From NCBI GenBank assembly GCA_003477045.1, contig DMTS01000046.1, positions 8,299 to 41,036 of the forward strand: a DNA stretch of 32,738 bases, in the 5' to 3' direction. Shown here in pieces: positions 24,691 through 32,678 of the stretch. Position numbers and translations under genes: made by a program. How positions within the stretch are numbered: position 1 is the stretch's first letter; each line of letters begins with the position of its first letter. Origin of the DNA: Candidatus Delongbacteria bacterium. Its GTDB lineage: Bacteria; UBA4055. The notes below the pieces were generated by a model. That model saw only the letters and a list, made by a program, of their open reading frames with translations. It ran no database searches and was not told the DNA's origin.

Positions 24691-26974
24691 ATTCCTTAAC
24701 CGTGATCACTCTGTTTATTTCAGCTACTTTCACTGTTCTTTTCTCGCCTGAAGAAAAAGTGATCTCCAAGGTAAAATTATTAAATTCTTTTCCCAAACCG
24801 AAATGCTGAACGAGCGAATGCTGGTTAGTAGTTCCCTTACCGCCCTGGATCTCGCGGATCAGACTGATGTTGTTATTAAAAAGCCTTAATCTCGTTCCTA
24901 TTGCATCGCAATGATCTTTTCCTGTGATCTTGACCTCAAGCCAGTTCCCGATTTTCGGCGTGTCGTTCCTGAACAGCTGGATCTTACCTCCCGCCACAAG
25001 CATGTCAAGATCGCCGTCGTTGTCAATATCGGCATAAGCCACTCCCCAGCCGTTAAAATGTCTTGTGCCGGAAAGATAAGTTACATCCCTGAAAGTTTTA
25101 TTTCCGTTATTCATATACAGGAATGATCTTCTGCCTTCATAAACATCGTTGATATAAAGATCAAGAAAACCGTCATTATCCAGGTCGCCGAAAGCCGGTT
25201 CGGAATGAGTCTCCTCATACCTGATCCCTGTGTTTCTGCGTATGTCGGTGAATTTAAAATCGGGAGCACCAGAATTTTCGTACAGCATGGTCTTATTTGA
25301 AAAATCAATATATCTCGGATGCGCAAGATTAGCGGTTATCAGGTCAAGATCGCCGTCGTTGTCGATATCGCCCCATTCTGATCCTATAGTATGCCCCCAC
25401 CATCCTTCCGTTTCTACTCCAGCGGTGCCGGACTGTATTGCGTGATTTTTGAAATATCCGGTTCCGTCATTTTTAAAAAGGAAGTTTTCGGTCAACCTAT
25501 AGTTTGAAACATAAATGTCCATATCACCGTCATTATCATAATCACCCGGGTTCACACCGCGTCCGGCTCTGTTCTTGCCGTCCTCAGGCAGAATCCCGTT
25601 TGATTCGGTTACATCAGAAAATTTTCCGTTACCTTTTCCGAAAAACAGCTGGTCTTTCTCATTCACATAATTATTTTCATAATTCGCGAAATAAACATCG
25701 AGAAATCCGTCTCTATTCAGGTCAGCTATGCCGATTCCTTCAGTGGATACGCCGTTATCTTTAATCATTCCGACTTCTGAGACCTTTTTGAAGACACCGC
25801 CATTGTTGAGTCTGACTGTTTCAGGGTCTTTTGTGATCATATCTAAATCACCGTCATTGTCAAAATCCCCCCAAAGCCCGCCCGAAGCTGAGTTTGTGTC
25901 CGGGAATGCCAGAGCTGTTATATCGTAAAACGCCTTACCGCTCAGGTTTTTATACAGCCTTCTGCCGTCAAGAAGCATATCCTGATAACCGTCACTGTCA
26001 TAGTCTCCCCAAGCTATCCGCCCTGCAGATACATCTTTAAGTCCGAACTCATCAGTTACATCATTATAAATCACTTCGTCGAATCCGGTTTTCTTTCTGA
26101 TTTCTGAGAGAACTTCTTTTTTATTAATAAGCCCGGCGGTTTTTAAATACAGTGAATCGCAAAGCTGCCATACGCTTCTGGAATCTCCAGCGATCATTCC
26201 TTTAGATAGATATGTCAGCGATTTATCCCTATCGCCAAGCTTATCATAAGCTTTGCCCAGCAAATAATAAGGCTTGCATAGAGTAGTTTCATCGTCAACG
26301 CCAAGCATATTTTCATCTATTATATTATAAAGAACATCGACAGCTTTTGTATATTCTTTTTTATCTATCATAATCTCCGCGAGGTAACAGCCTGAAGTGA
26401 TCTTTGAGCTTCTTTTTTCAAGCTCCCATTCCATATCCGGAAAATGATCAGCCTTCGGATAATTACCGCTGTATTCATAACCCTTGAGTGCGCAGTCGAA
26501 TGCCTTTGATGTGTCTCTGCAGTCTATATAGTGGTATCTTGCGGATGTTGTACAAGGAAGATAATCCTGCGGGAAAGCTGCAATAAATTCATCTAAAGTA
26601 CTATCGATCTCATTTATTTTCTTCAAAGCTGATAGGGAACTCAAAAGGTACTGATACATAGTTCGGCGCCAGTTCGATTGAGGATATTTTTTAAAAAGAT
26701 CTTTAATGATTATCACTTTAACGCTGTCGTTGGTCCAAACAGGGTAAAGCAGTTCATAAAATTCGGATGATGCGAAATCAAATGTTTCTTTTGAAGAGGG
26801 AAATTTAGTAATGATCTCATTTTTTGTAATCTCTGCGTTTGCAGAATCTTTTTCAGACAGGTATTTCAGATATTTTTCATAAAGCAGCGAACTGCCTGTA
26901 TCTTCTTTAATTAAACTTGAAGAACATGATGCTAAAACGATCATTACGGTAATAGAAAATAGAAATACTCTCAT
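24689..26974 (-). CDS. FG-GAP/VCBS-repeat lipoprotein with ASPIC/UnbV C-terminal domain, about 761 aa
   Basis: The product starts MRVFLFSITVMIVLASC: a short basic end, a hydrophobic core and the lipobox L-A-S-C with Cys17, so it is an exported lipoprotein. Residues about 20-310 are helical and repeat-like (TPR-like; PYYLLGKAYDKLGDRDKSLTY). After that come seven FG-GAP/VCBS-type repeats, each with a calcium-loop core such as GDFDNDGDLDM, GDYDNDGDMDI or ADIDNDGDLDM; they should fold as a beta-propeller. The last 80 residues (IGTRLRLFNN, GLGKEFNNFTLEITFSSG) are an ASPIC/UnbV domain. I chose the ATG at 26974, not the upstream 27022, because it gives a proper signal peptide and has the SD GGGGAGAAG just before it. 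Likely a cell-surface protein; binding partner unknown. Confidence 0.85.
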   Translation of the reverse strand: MRVFLFSITVMIVLASCSSSLIKEDTGSSLLYEKYLKYLSEKDSANAEITKNEIITKFPSSKETFDFASSEFYELLYPVWTNDSVKVIIIKDLFKKYPQSNWRRTMYQYLLSSLSALKKINEIDSTLDEFIAAFPQDYLPCTTSARYHYIDCRDTSKAFDCALKGYEYSGNYPKADHFPDMEWELEKRSSKITSGCYLAEIMIDKKEYTKAVDVLYNIIDENMLGVDDETTLCKPYYLLGKAYDKLGDRDKSLTYLSKGMIAGDSRSVWQLCDSLYLKTAGLINKKEVLSEIRKKTGFDEVIYNDVTDEFGLKDVSAGRIAWGDYDSDGYQDMLLDGRRLYKNLSGKAFYDITALAFPDTNSASGGLWGDFDNDGDLDMITKDPETVRLNNGGVFKKVSEVGMIKDNGVSTEGIGIADLNRDGFLDVYFANYENNYVNEKDQLFFGKGNGKFSDVTESNGILPEDGKNRAGRGVNPGDYDNDGDMDIYVSNYRLTENFLFKNDGTGYFKNHAIQSGTAGVETEGWWGHTIGSEWGDIDNDGDLDLITANLAHPRYIDFSNKTMLYENSGAPDFKFTDIRRNTGIRYEETHSEPAFGDLDNDGFLDLYINDVYEGRRSFLYMNNGNKTFRDVTYLSGTRHFNGWGVAYADIDNDGDLDMLVAGGKIQLFRNDTPKIGNWLEVKITGKDHCDAIGTRLRLFNNNISLIREIQGGKGTTNQHSLVQHFGLGKEFNNFTLEITFSSGEKRTVKVAEINRVITVKE

Positions 26975-27000
26975 AAGAACTTCTCCCCAGAAGTTGAAAT

Positions 27001-27033
27001 GAAAATAATAAAAATGTTGCATTTTCGCAACAT
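27001..27033 (-). terminator. Terminator after the nadA-ubiA operon
   Basis: On the minus strand a 7-bp stem ATGTTGC / GCAACAT (27033-27027 and 27020-27014) with a six-base loop is followed by TTTTTATTATTTT. It lies 22 bp after the UbiA-like stop. Confidence 0.65.
27002..27030 (-). promoter_or_regulatory. Possible promoter of the FG-GAP lipoprotein, inside the terminator
   Basis: On the minus strand TTGCGA (27025-27030) and TATTTT (27002-27007) are 17 bp apart and overlap the terminator hairpin. Transcription would begin about 20 bp before the lipoprotein ribosome site. The hexamers are partial matches, so this is tentative. Confidence 0.3.
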
Positions 27034-27055
27034 GTAAATAATATTTCGTACCATT

Positions 27056-27883
27056 TTAAATCTTGCCGAAATAGAATGCTATGATCCCGAAAAACATATC
27101 GATCTTCATTATAAGGCTGAGTTTTTCATAATTGATCTTAGCGGGATCTTTAAAAAGCGAAAAAATAATATAGACGAGGACCGGGAAAACTCCGATGCTT
27201 AGTGTTAATGCAAAATTTATCGTGTAGCCTCCAAAGGCCATCAGGTAGGTCAGATAAAACACAAGCGTTATTATCAGCAGCTTTAATATATTTATTGTTC
27301 TGGGAATACCGAGCCTGATAGCCATAGTGTCCGCTCTATGATGCTTATCTCCTTTCAAATCAGCTATATCCTTGATAATCTCGCGGATAAAATGAAAAAG
27401 AAAAGACGAGATCGCAAGGGGTATTATCAGAGAAAAATTACCTGTAGTAATGCTGCAGAAATAAAAAAGGTATCCGCTAATAAAAGCCACGACAAAATTT
27501 CCCCAGAACGGTCTTCTTTTTAAAAATACTGTGTAGAAAAGCAGGATCAGATTCACGAGCGCAACCGCGGCGAACGAATGGTAACCTAAAAAGAATCCGG
27601 AAAACAGCGAGCCTGCAACAAGCAACGAATACCATATATAGGCAGAGCTGATCTTCATGTTGCTGGACGGAAGAGGGCGGGCAGGTTTATTAATTGCGTC
27701 AATATCAATATCGAAAATGTCGTTGATAATATTTCCTGCGCCGGCGGTTAATACCGTCGAAAAAATGATCATAATAAGGTTGAAGATGTCAATTTTTTCA
27801 GAAACAATAAAATAAGCTGTCAGAGAAGCGAAAGCCGTTATCAGAAGATTCAGCGGCCTTATTATCTGAAAATAATATTTCAT
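27056..27883 (-). CDS. UbiA-family prenyltransferase, 275 aa
   Basis: An integral membrane protein with about eight hydrophobic segments and both Asp-rich UbiA motifs: NDIFDIDIDAINKPARPLP (about residues 50-68) and DIADLKGDKHHRADTMAIRLG near the middle. These bind the Mg-diphosphate of a polyprenyl donor. The motif context resembles the branch that includes archaeal-type digeranylgeranylglyceryl phosphate synthase and related bacterial enzymes more than UbiA or MenA proper, but the acceptor cannot be settled by eye. Its start overlaps the RseC-like stop by 4 bp (ATGA), so it is translationally coupled and last in the nadA operon. A terminator follows at 27001-27033. Confidence 0.85.
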   Translation of the reverse strand: MKYYFQIIRPLNLLITAFASLTAYFIVSEKIDIFNLIMIIFSTVLTAGAGNIINDIFDIDIDAINKPARPLPSSNMKISSAYIWYSLLVAGSLFSGFFLGYHSFAAVALVNLILLFYTVFLKRRPFWGNFVVAFISGYLFYFCSITTGNFSLIIPLAISSFLFHFIREIIKDIADLKGDKHHRADTMAIRLGIPRTINILKLLIITLVFYLTYLMAFGGYTINFALTLSIGVFPVLVYIIFSLFKDPAKINYEKLSLIMKIDMFFGIIAFYFGKI

Positions 27884-28281
27884 ACCTTTTTTATTGATCT
27901 GGGTTTGAAATAATTTGATCTTGCAAGCAGTTTCTGGAGCAGGATCAGATCAGCTATTCCGGAGATCAATCCGATAATACCGCCGGCTATTCCTGCGGAC
28001 TCTGTCGGTTTGATCGCATAACCTATGTAATAACCCGCTACAAGAAAAATCAGAGGTAAAATGAAGAGAAGGAAGCCGGCTGTAAGTTTAGCCTGCGGCG
28101 GAAGATCAATTTCAACTTTGTCGCCCGCATTGAGACCGTATGTGTTTTCAATTTTGATCAGCGCGGGTTTATCGCCTGACATGCAGACTCCTCTGTTCGA
28201 ACATGTTCTGCAGCCGGAGTTAAGCTCCATTTCTATGTATGCAAAATTCCCATCGGTCTTTTTTACGATCCCGTTATCCAT
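27880..28281 (-). CDS. RseC/MucC-family (SoxR-reducing system) membrane protein, 133 aa
   Basis: The N-terminal soluble part has the CRTCSNRGVC cluster of cysteines (about residues 24-33) typical of RseC family proteins, then an NTYGLNAGDKVEIDLP beta segment. Two hydrophobic transmembrane helices follow (about 67-90 and 96-116). Family members sit in the inner membrane and are linked to Rnf complexes, SoxR reduction or sigma-E control. No rnf genes are visible here, so the role in this organism is open. It starts 3 bp after the PorV-like stop, its ribosome site lying within that gene, and overlaps the UbiA-like start by 4 bp. Confidence 0.82.
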   Translation of the reverse strand: MDNGIVKKTDGNFAYIEMELNSGCRTCSNRGVCMSGDKPALIKIENTYGLNAGDKVEIDLPPQAKLTAGFLLFILPLIFLVAGYYIGYAIKPTESAGIAGGIIGLISGIADLILLQKLLARSNYFKPRSIKKV

Positions 28282-28284
28282 AAA

Positions 28285-29259
28285 TTATTTCCACATGTAT
28301 GATAAGCTTGCTTTGTGCGTATTTCCCAGATCCTCGAAATCAGGTCTGAAGGCGTAATCGAGAATAAATCCCATCAGTGAAATTCCCGATCCTGCCGACC
28401 ATGTGTCATCTGAATTATAACCTCCGCGCAGGCTGATCATTTTATATTTCAGTTCAATACCGGCTGACAGGACAATATCCATAAATCCTATTGATGTTAG
28501 CGCATACTCTTTATAATTCTCTGTTCTGATCTTGGTTCCGCCGATAATCTTATAATCCGTCAGAAAGTAATCCAGTCTTCCGTTGTATTCAGCGTTAAAT
28601 AGAGCAGAGGGGCTGACGAACTCATTTGTTCCTGTCGTCCAGAAAAGAGCTGAGGTTGTGATGTCCTGGAGTTTTAATCCCATAGATAAATTCGGATTAT
28701 GCTTATATAATCCTGACAGATCAAAACCCAAACCCGCAGCTGATTCTTCTTCGAATGTTTTATACAAGAATTTAACTCCCGCTCCCCAGTTCATCTTCTC
28801 ATTGTATCTTTTTCCCAGGGTAAGAAAAAATGCGAATTCGTTATCGCTGACGGTGCCGTCCCGGAGAATGGGGTTTTCGGGACTGACATCCTCTTCCTCA
28901 TTTTCGAGCTTTGTAAGCGTGATCCCGTCAACATTGAGCCAGATCAGAGCTGCGCCGACATCCGCATTCATATATTTAGTCTTATACGCAATGAATTCCT
29001 GCTGGACTATACCTTCGAATCTTTCGCCGTGTGAAACGGTCACGCCGTTCATTTCAATTTCCGGAAGGAACGCGGGATTAAAGTAAACCGCGGCAGGAGT
29101 GTCAAAAGAGGTTAAGATGATGTTTCCGAGAGACAAACTTCTCGCATCAATTCCGCTACTGATAAATTCTCCGGCATACTTTCCGCTTCCGAAGGCAGAA
29201 AATATCAAGGACACTATTACAGCCGGAATTATCTTTTTATTCTTGTATAAGTCTTTCAA
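28285..29259 (-). CDS. PorV/PorQ-type outer-membrane beta-barrel protein, 324 aa
   Basis: The N terminus has a basic stretch (KDLYKNKK) and a hydrophobic core (IIPAVIVSLIFSAFG), a Sec signal peptide. The mature start AGEFISSGIDARSLSLGN followed by DTPAAVYFNPAFL matches the AGEFL..G.GAR..gmG...A...D..A.yWNPAG pattern of PorV/PorQ (UPF0164) proteins. The rest is alternating beta-strand, with an aromatic C-terminal residue region (SLSYMWK). In Bacteroidetes, PorV acts in type IX secretion; many anaerobic FCB lineages carry relatives of unproven role. The start is TTG at 29259. No ATG is available that keeps the basic end of the signal peptide, and AAAAGG precedes it. The first 23 bp overlap the 3' end of the Sua5-family gene. 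Confidence 0.8.
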   Translation of the reverse strand: MKDLYKNKKIIPAVIVSLIFSAFGSGKYAGEFISSGIDARSLSLGNIILTSFDTPAAVYFNPAFLPEIEMNGVTVSHGERFEGIVQQEFIAYKTKYMNADVGAALIWLNVDGITLTKLENEEEDVSPENPILRDGTVSDNEFAFFLTLGKRYNEKMNWGAGVKFLYKTFEEESAAGLGFDLSGLYKHNPNLSMGLKLQDITTSALFWTTGTNEFVSPSALFNAEYNGRLDYFLTDYKIIGGTKIRTENYKEYALTSIGFMDIVLSAGIELKYKMISLRGGYNSDDTWSAGSGISLMGFILDYAFRPDFEDLGNTHKASLSYMWK

Positions 29260-29869
29260 TTGAGCCTTTTCCCTGTCTTATTATCTCTATTCCGTCACCG
29301 CTTATATCGATAACAGTTGAAAATTCAGGTTCGATCACTCCGCAGTCAATTATAGCGTCAACCTGTTTTCCGAAGATCCTTTCAATATCTACAGGGTCGG
29401 ACAGCGGCAGCAGATCACCCTCTATTATTTCAGAAAATTTATTCAGACTTGAACTTATCAGAGGGTTACCTAATCCTTCTACTAATGCATGATCTATATT
29501 GTTCAACGGGATCCTGATCCCAACCTTTTTTTTCTCTCCGGAAACTGTTTTTGATACGGAATTTAAGGCTTTCATTATAAAGGTATATGGACCGGGCAGG
29601 AATTCTTTGATGATCATAAAACATTCTTTGGGGCAATCGGCATATTCGCTAAGCTGACTCATACTCGAACAGACAAATGAAAAAGTTTTTCTTTTATCGA
29701 CCTTTTTGACAAGAACGAGCTTTTCGAACCCTTTTTTATTGAAAAGATCGCAGCCGAAAGCATATCCGGTATCTGTCGGATAAATTACGACCCCGCCGTT
29801 CTTTAAAATATTTACGATGGTGTCAACATCTCTTTTTTTCGGGTTATCTTCATGCATCTGGATCATCAT
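29237..29869 (-). CDS. Sua5/YciO/YrdC (TsaC) family threonylcarbamoyl-AMP synthase, 210 aa
   Basis: Shows the family signature GGVVIYPTDTGYAFGCD (about residues 30-46), a VDKRKTFSF motif (KR...SF) for substrate binding, LPGPYTFIMKA and IRIPLN. The expected reaction is L-threonine plus bicarbonate plus ATP to threonylcarbamoyl-AMP, the first step of t6A37 tRNA modification; TsaD, encoded at 31034-32041, catalyses the transfer. It could instead be the YciO subfamily, whose activity is weaker or uncertain. The start is ambiguous among closely spaced ATGs at 29869, 29866 and 29857; an AAGGA lies 13 bp before the first. It follows nadA by 16 bp and overlaps the PorV-like gene. Confidence 0.85.
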   Translation of the reverse strand: MMIQMHEDNPKKRDVDTIVNILKNGGVVIYPTDTGYAFGCDLFNKKGFEKLVLVKKVDKRKTFSFVCSSMSQLSEYADCPKECFMIIKEFLPGPYTFIMKALNSVSKTVSGEKKKVGIRIPLNNIDHALVEGLGNPLISSSLNKFSEIIEGDLLPLSDPVDIERIFGKQVDAIIDCGVIEPEFSTVIDISGDGIEIIRQGKGSIERLIQE

Positions 29870-29885
29870 AGGTTCTAATATTTCC

Positions 29886-30842
29886 TTATTTACTTAGTTC
29901 CAGCATTTTATTCAAAGCTTTCAGGGCTTTTTTTCTGATTTCTTCCTCGACAAAAATCTCATATTCCTCATTCAAAAGTGAATTATACACTTTGTAAAGT
30001 TCCGTTGATTTCATCTGGACGCACACCGCATGATCCGCTAAAGGATAAATTCTTTTTGACGGAAATCTCAATTGAAGATTTTTCGCGATCTCTATTTCGG
30101 TACCGATGATCACGCCGGCTTTTTCGTTCATATTTTCAATGTTCTCTTCAACGAATTTTACGATCTGGGAAGTTGAGCCGATAAAATCAGCTTTCTCGAG
30201 AACTTCCTTCGGTGATTCCGGATGAACCAAAAGCAGGCAATCGGGATTTTCATGTTTTGCAATAAAAATATCTCCCACGCTGAATTCATCGTGAACATAA
30301 CAGTACCCGTTCCATAATATCATGTCTGCGCCGGTGGTCATGCTGCAGTAGTAGCCAAGGTTCTTGTCAGGAGTAAAGATTATCTTTTTATCTTTGTAAT
30401 GATCGACGATCTTTACCGCATTCGCCGATGTGCAGATGCAGTCGCTTTCCGCTTTCACTTCAGCAGAAGAATTTATATAAGATATCACCACAGCCTTAGG
30501 ATACTTAGCTTTCAATTCCCTCAATCCTTCAGTGTCACACATTGCAGCCATGGGGCACTTTGCGTTGATCTCGGGCAGCAGGACTTTTTTATCAGGCGAC
30601 AGGATCTTCGCGCTCTCGGCCATAAAATCAACTCCGCAGAATACGATGATGTCCGCTTCTGTCGCAGCAGCTTTTTTTGAAAGCTCTAAAGAGTCCCCGA
30701 TAAAATCAGCTACAAGCTGAACTTCCGAATCCTGATACGAATGTGCGAGGATCACGGCGTTTTTCTTTTTCTTAAGCTTGAGTATTTTCTCAATTAGTTC
30801 TTCTTTTGATAATTCTTTTTTAGTATTTTTTGTAGCGGGCAT
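29886..30842 (-). CDS. nadA: Quinolinate synthase NadA, 318 aa
   Basis: Condenses iminoaspartate with dihydroxyacetone phosphate to quinolinate in de novo NAD synthesis, using an oxygen-sensitive [4Fe-4S] cluster. The three cluster cysteines are visible at family spacing: Cys96 in AKCPMAAMC, about 181 in WNGYCYVHD, and about 270 in ADHAVCVQMKST. Substrate motifs ILAHSYQ (about 31) and TSANAV are present. Length is about that of the short, three-Cys NadA proteins, with a Lys-rich N-terminal extension. It is first in a minus-strand operon with Sua5, PorV-like, RseC-like and UbiA-like genes. A consensus promoter lies at 30866-30894. NadB and NadC are not in the window. Confidence 0.95.
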   Translation of the reverse strand: MPATKNTKKELSKEELIEKILKLKKKKNAVILAHSYQDSEVQLVADFIGDSLELSKKAAATEADIIVFCGVDFMAESAKILSPDKKVLLPEINAKCPMAAMCDTEGLRELKAKYPKAVVISYINSSAEVKAESDCICTSANAVKIVDHYKDKKIIFTPDKNLGYYCSMTTGADMILWNGYCYVHDEFSVGDIFIAKHENPDCLLLVHPESPKEVLEKADFIGSTSQIVKFVEENIENMNEKAGVIIGTEIEIAKNLQLRFPSKRIYPLADHAVCVQMKSTELYKVYNSLLNEEYEIFVEEEIRKKALKALNKMLELSK

Positions 30843-30865
30843 TTTGCGACCTGTTTTTTCGCATT

Positions 30866-30894
30866 AATATAGTTAAACTATAAATCAATGTCAA
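30866..30894 (-). promoter_or_regulatory. Sigma70-type promoter of the nadA operon
   Basis: Minus-strand TTGACA (30889-30894), a 17-bp spacer and TATATT (30866-30871) lie about 24 bp before the nadA ATG. Both hexamers and the spacer are the same as in the gdhA promoter at 10674-10702. Confidence 0.75.
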
Positions 30895-30910
30895 TTACAT
30901 AAGACATGAC

Positions 30911-30938
30911 AAAAAAAACACCGCATTTTGTGCGGTGT
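30911..30938 (-). terminator. Terminator of the 2H phosphoesterase - tsaD operon
   Basis: On the minus strand the 8-bp stem ACACCGCA / TGCGGTGT with a five-base loop is followed by eight T (30911-30918). It lies about 96 bp after the tsaD stop and just upstream of the nadA promoter. Confidence 0.85.
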
Positions 30939-31033
30939 CCGATGACAGTTCAATAATAGGGGGAGGATTATTTCAACTGCCGGATATAATATACAATAAA
31001 AAATATGAAAAATCTCATAAAAAAGTAATTATT

Positions 31034-32041
31034 TCATTCTGACAGGTTTACGAAGGGCGCTGCATCAAGAGCAGAATCAAATCTGAATTTATCGATCCCG
31101 TATTTTTTTATCTTTAAGTGCGCGGTCATTGCGACCATTGCAGCATTGTCTGTGCAGTATTTCGGGCTTGGGTAGTAGAATTTCACTCCCTTTTTTGCCG
31201 CCGTTCCCGAGATCTTGGATCTCAGCATTGAATTTGCAGATACTCCTCCGGCAAGCAGAACCGTTCTGCAGTTGTATTTTTCCGCGGCGGTAAACAGTTT
31301 TGTTACGAGCGAAGCTGTTACCGAATCCAAAAATGAAGCGGCGATGCTGTTAATATTATTCTGAATAAATTCTTTATCATGTTTCTCAATGTAATATTTC
31401 AAAGATGTTTTTAACCCGCTGAAGCTGAAATCTGAGCTGTTCTGCATGCCGCGCGGGAACGATTCGAAATTTTCGTCTCCCTGACCGGCAAGTTCATCCA
31501 GAATTTTACCGCCCGGAAAGCCGAGTCCAAGCATTTTTGAGACCTTATCGATACATTCTCCGGCAGCGTCATCTCTTGTCTTTCCGCACAGTTCATACTT
31601 ACCCTGTTCGGGAACATAAATTATCTCCGTGTGTCCGCCCGATACAACAAGCACGATGAAGGGGTATTCGATTCCGGGGTGATCTATAAAATTCGCGCAG
31701 ATGTGCGCTTCAATATGGTTTACCGGCACGACAGGTATTTTCAAAGAGAACGCAAGCCCTTTGGCAAAATTTACTCCGACGAGAAGCGGACCGACAAGGC
31801 CGGGGCCGAAAGTTACGCCGACAGCTTCAATATCCTTCAAACAAGCACCGGCATCGGAAAGAGCTCTATCGAGAACCGCCGGGAAGTTTTTAAGATGGGC
31901 TCTTGAAGCTATTTCAGGGATAACGCCGCCGAAAGCTATATGTTCAAGCTGGGTGTTGACTGCTACAGATAATATTTTTCCGTCTTTAAGAACGGAAACC
32001 GAAGTGTCGTCGCAGGATGATTCTATCCCGAGAATTATCAT
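31034..32041 (-). CDS. tsaD: tRNA N6-threonylcarbamoyladenosine transferase TsaD, 335 aa
   Basis: Transfers the threonylcarbamoyl group to A37 of ANN-decoding tRNAs. It has the ASKHA fold and full family motifs: MIILGIESSCDDTSV at the start, the metal-binding NHIEAH (about residues 112-117), VSGGHTEI (about 134), GFPGG, LLAGGVSANS (about 267) and YCTDNAAMVA near the end. Length is normal for bacterial TsaD. The partner enzyme making the activated intermediate is likely the Sua5-family gene at 29237. It is the second gene of a two-gene operon, 9 bp after the 2H phosphoesterase gene, with AAGG upstream of the ATG and a terminator at 30911-30938. Confidence 0.96.
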   Translation of the reverse strand: MIILGIESSCDDTSVSVLKDGKILSVAVNTQLEHIAFGGVIPEIASRAHLKNFPAVLDRALSDAGACLKDIEAVGVTFGPGLVGPLLVGVNFAKGLAFSLKIPVVPVNHIEAHICANFIDHPGIEYPFIVLVVSGGHTEIIYVPEQGKYELCGKTRDDAAGECIDKVSKMLGLGFPGGKILDELAGQGDENFESFPRGMQNSSDFSFSGLKTSLKYYIEKHDKEFIQNNINSIAASFLDSVTASLVTKLFTAAEKYNCRTVLLAGGVSANSMLRSKISGTAAKKGVKFYYPSPKYCTDNAAMVAMTAHLKIKKYGIDKFRFDSALDAAPFVNLSE

Positions 32042-32050
32042 TTGTCAGCC

Positions 32051-32584
32051 TTATAAAGAAATTATATCGTGGATCTTCCATCTGAAGTCATCGTCGAGAA
32101 CAGTGAAGAAAATATCTTTAACCGTAAATTTCATGTCGGTCTCTTTCATAAATCCTTCCAGTTGTTTCTGCGCTTTGAGAACAGACTCTTCCGAAGCGAA
32201 AGTTCCTATTGAAACATGTGGTATGAAAGGTTCAAGGTTCAGACCCTGAATATTTTCGGGGCAGATAGCCGACAGCCTCGAGTTCATTTCATACAGCTCT
32301 CTGCAGTATGACGGAGCAATATACAGAAAAAAAGGATCTTTAAAGAATCCGGTCTTTGTAAATTCCACCTGAAAAGGCTTGAAATTCCTTGCCGCCTCGA
32401 CGGTGCTCTTGCGATGCGTAATCCACATATCTCTTGTAATATAAGGAGGATACATTAGTGTCAAATGAGGTTTCGGCATTTTGAAATATTCGTTAAACTG
32501 GTTCTGCCAAGAGTATATTCTTTTTGTTATATCGTCGGGCAGAAATATAAACAGACCCCCGTCCCCAGGTTTTGATGCTTCCAT
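32051..32584 (-). CDS. 2'-5' RNA ligase/2H phosphoesterase family protein, 177 aa
   Basis: Two H-x-(T/S) motifs are present at the right spacing: KPHLTLMYP (about residue 38) and IPHVSIGTF (about 124). These two histidines define the 2H phosphoesterase superfamily that includes LigT/ThpR (RNA 2',3'-cyclic phosphodiesterase). The surrounding sequence is divergent from ThpR, so the substrate (RNA cyclic phosphate, nucleotide or other) is open. Its length is typical. It precedes tsaD by 9 bp and is probably cotranscribed with it, which is compatible with an RNA-related role. The ribosome site AAAGGCG lies 7 bp before the ATG. Confidence 0.8.
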   Translation of the reverse strand: MEASKPGDGGLFIFLPDDITKRIYSWQNQFNEYFKMPKPHLTLMYPPYITRDMWITHRKSTVEAARNFKPFQVEFTKTGFFKDPFFLYIAPSYCRELYEMNSRLSAICPENIQGLNLEPFIPHVSIGTFASEESVLKAQKQLEGFMKETDMKFTVKDIFFTVLDDDFRWKIHDIISL

Positions 32585-32627
32585 CGTTCGCCTTTGTTTT
32601 ACTTCGGGCGGTAATTTAAGAAAATAA

Positions 32628-32656
32628 TTGATATTTAGAAATTAAAAAATTATAAT
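32628..32656 (+). promoter_or_regulatory. Promoter of the ABC permease gene
   Basis: TTGATA (32628-32633), a 17-bp spacer and a perfect TATAAT (32651-32656) are placed 22 bp before the plus-strand ATG at 32679. This also marks the divergent boundary with the minus-strand phosphoesterase operon. Confidence 0.6.
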
Positions 32657-32678
32657 TAGCAAACTTTCGGGATCTGAC

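Noticed and set aside
28583..29086. 167-codon plus-strand open frame antisense to the PorV-like gene
   Set aside because: It lies wholly within a well-supported gene with a signal peptide and family motif; the antisense product shows no domain.
31701..32249. 182-codon plus-strand open frame across tsaD and the 2H phosphoesterase gene
   Set aside because: It spans two recognised genes and their junction in antisense, with no motif of its own.
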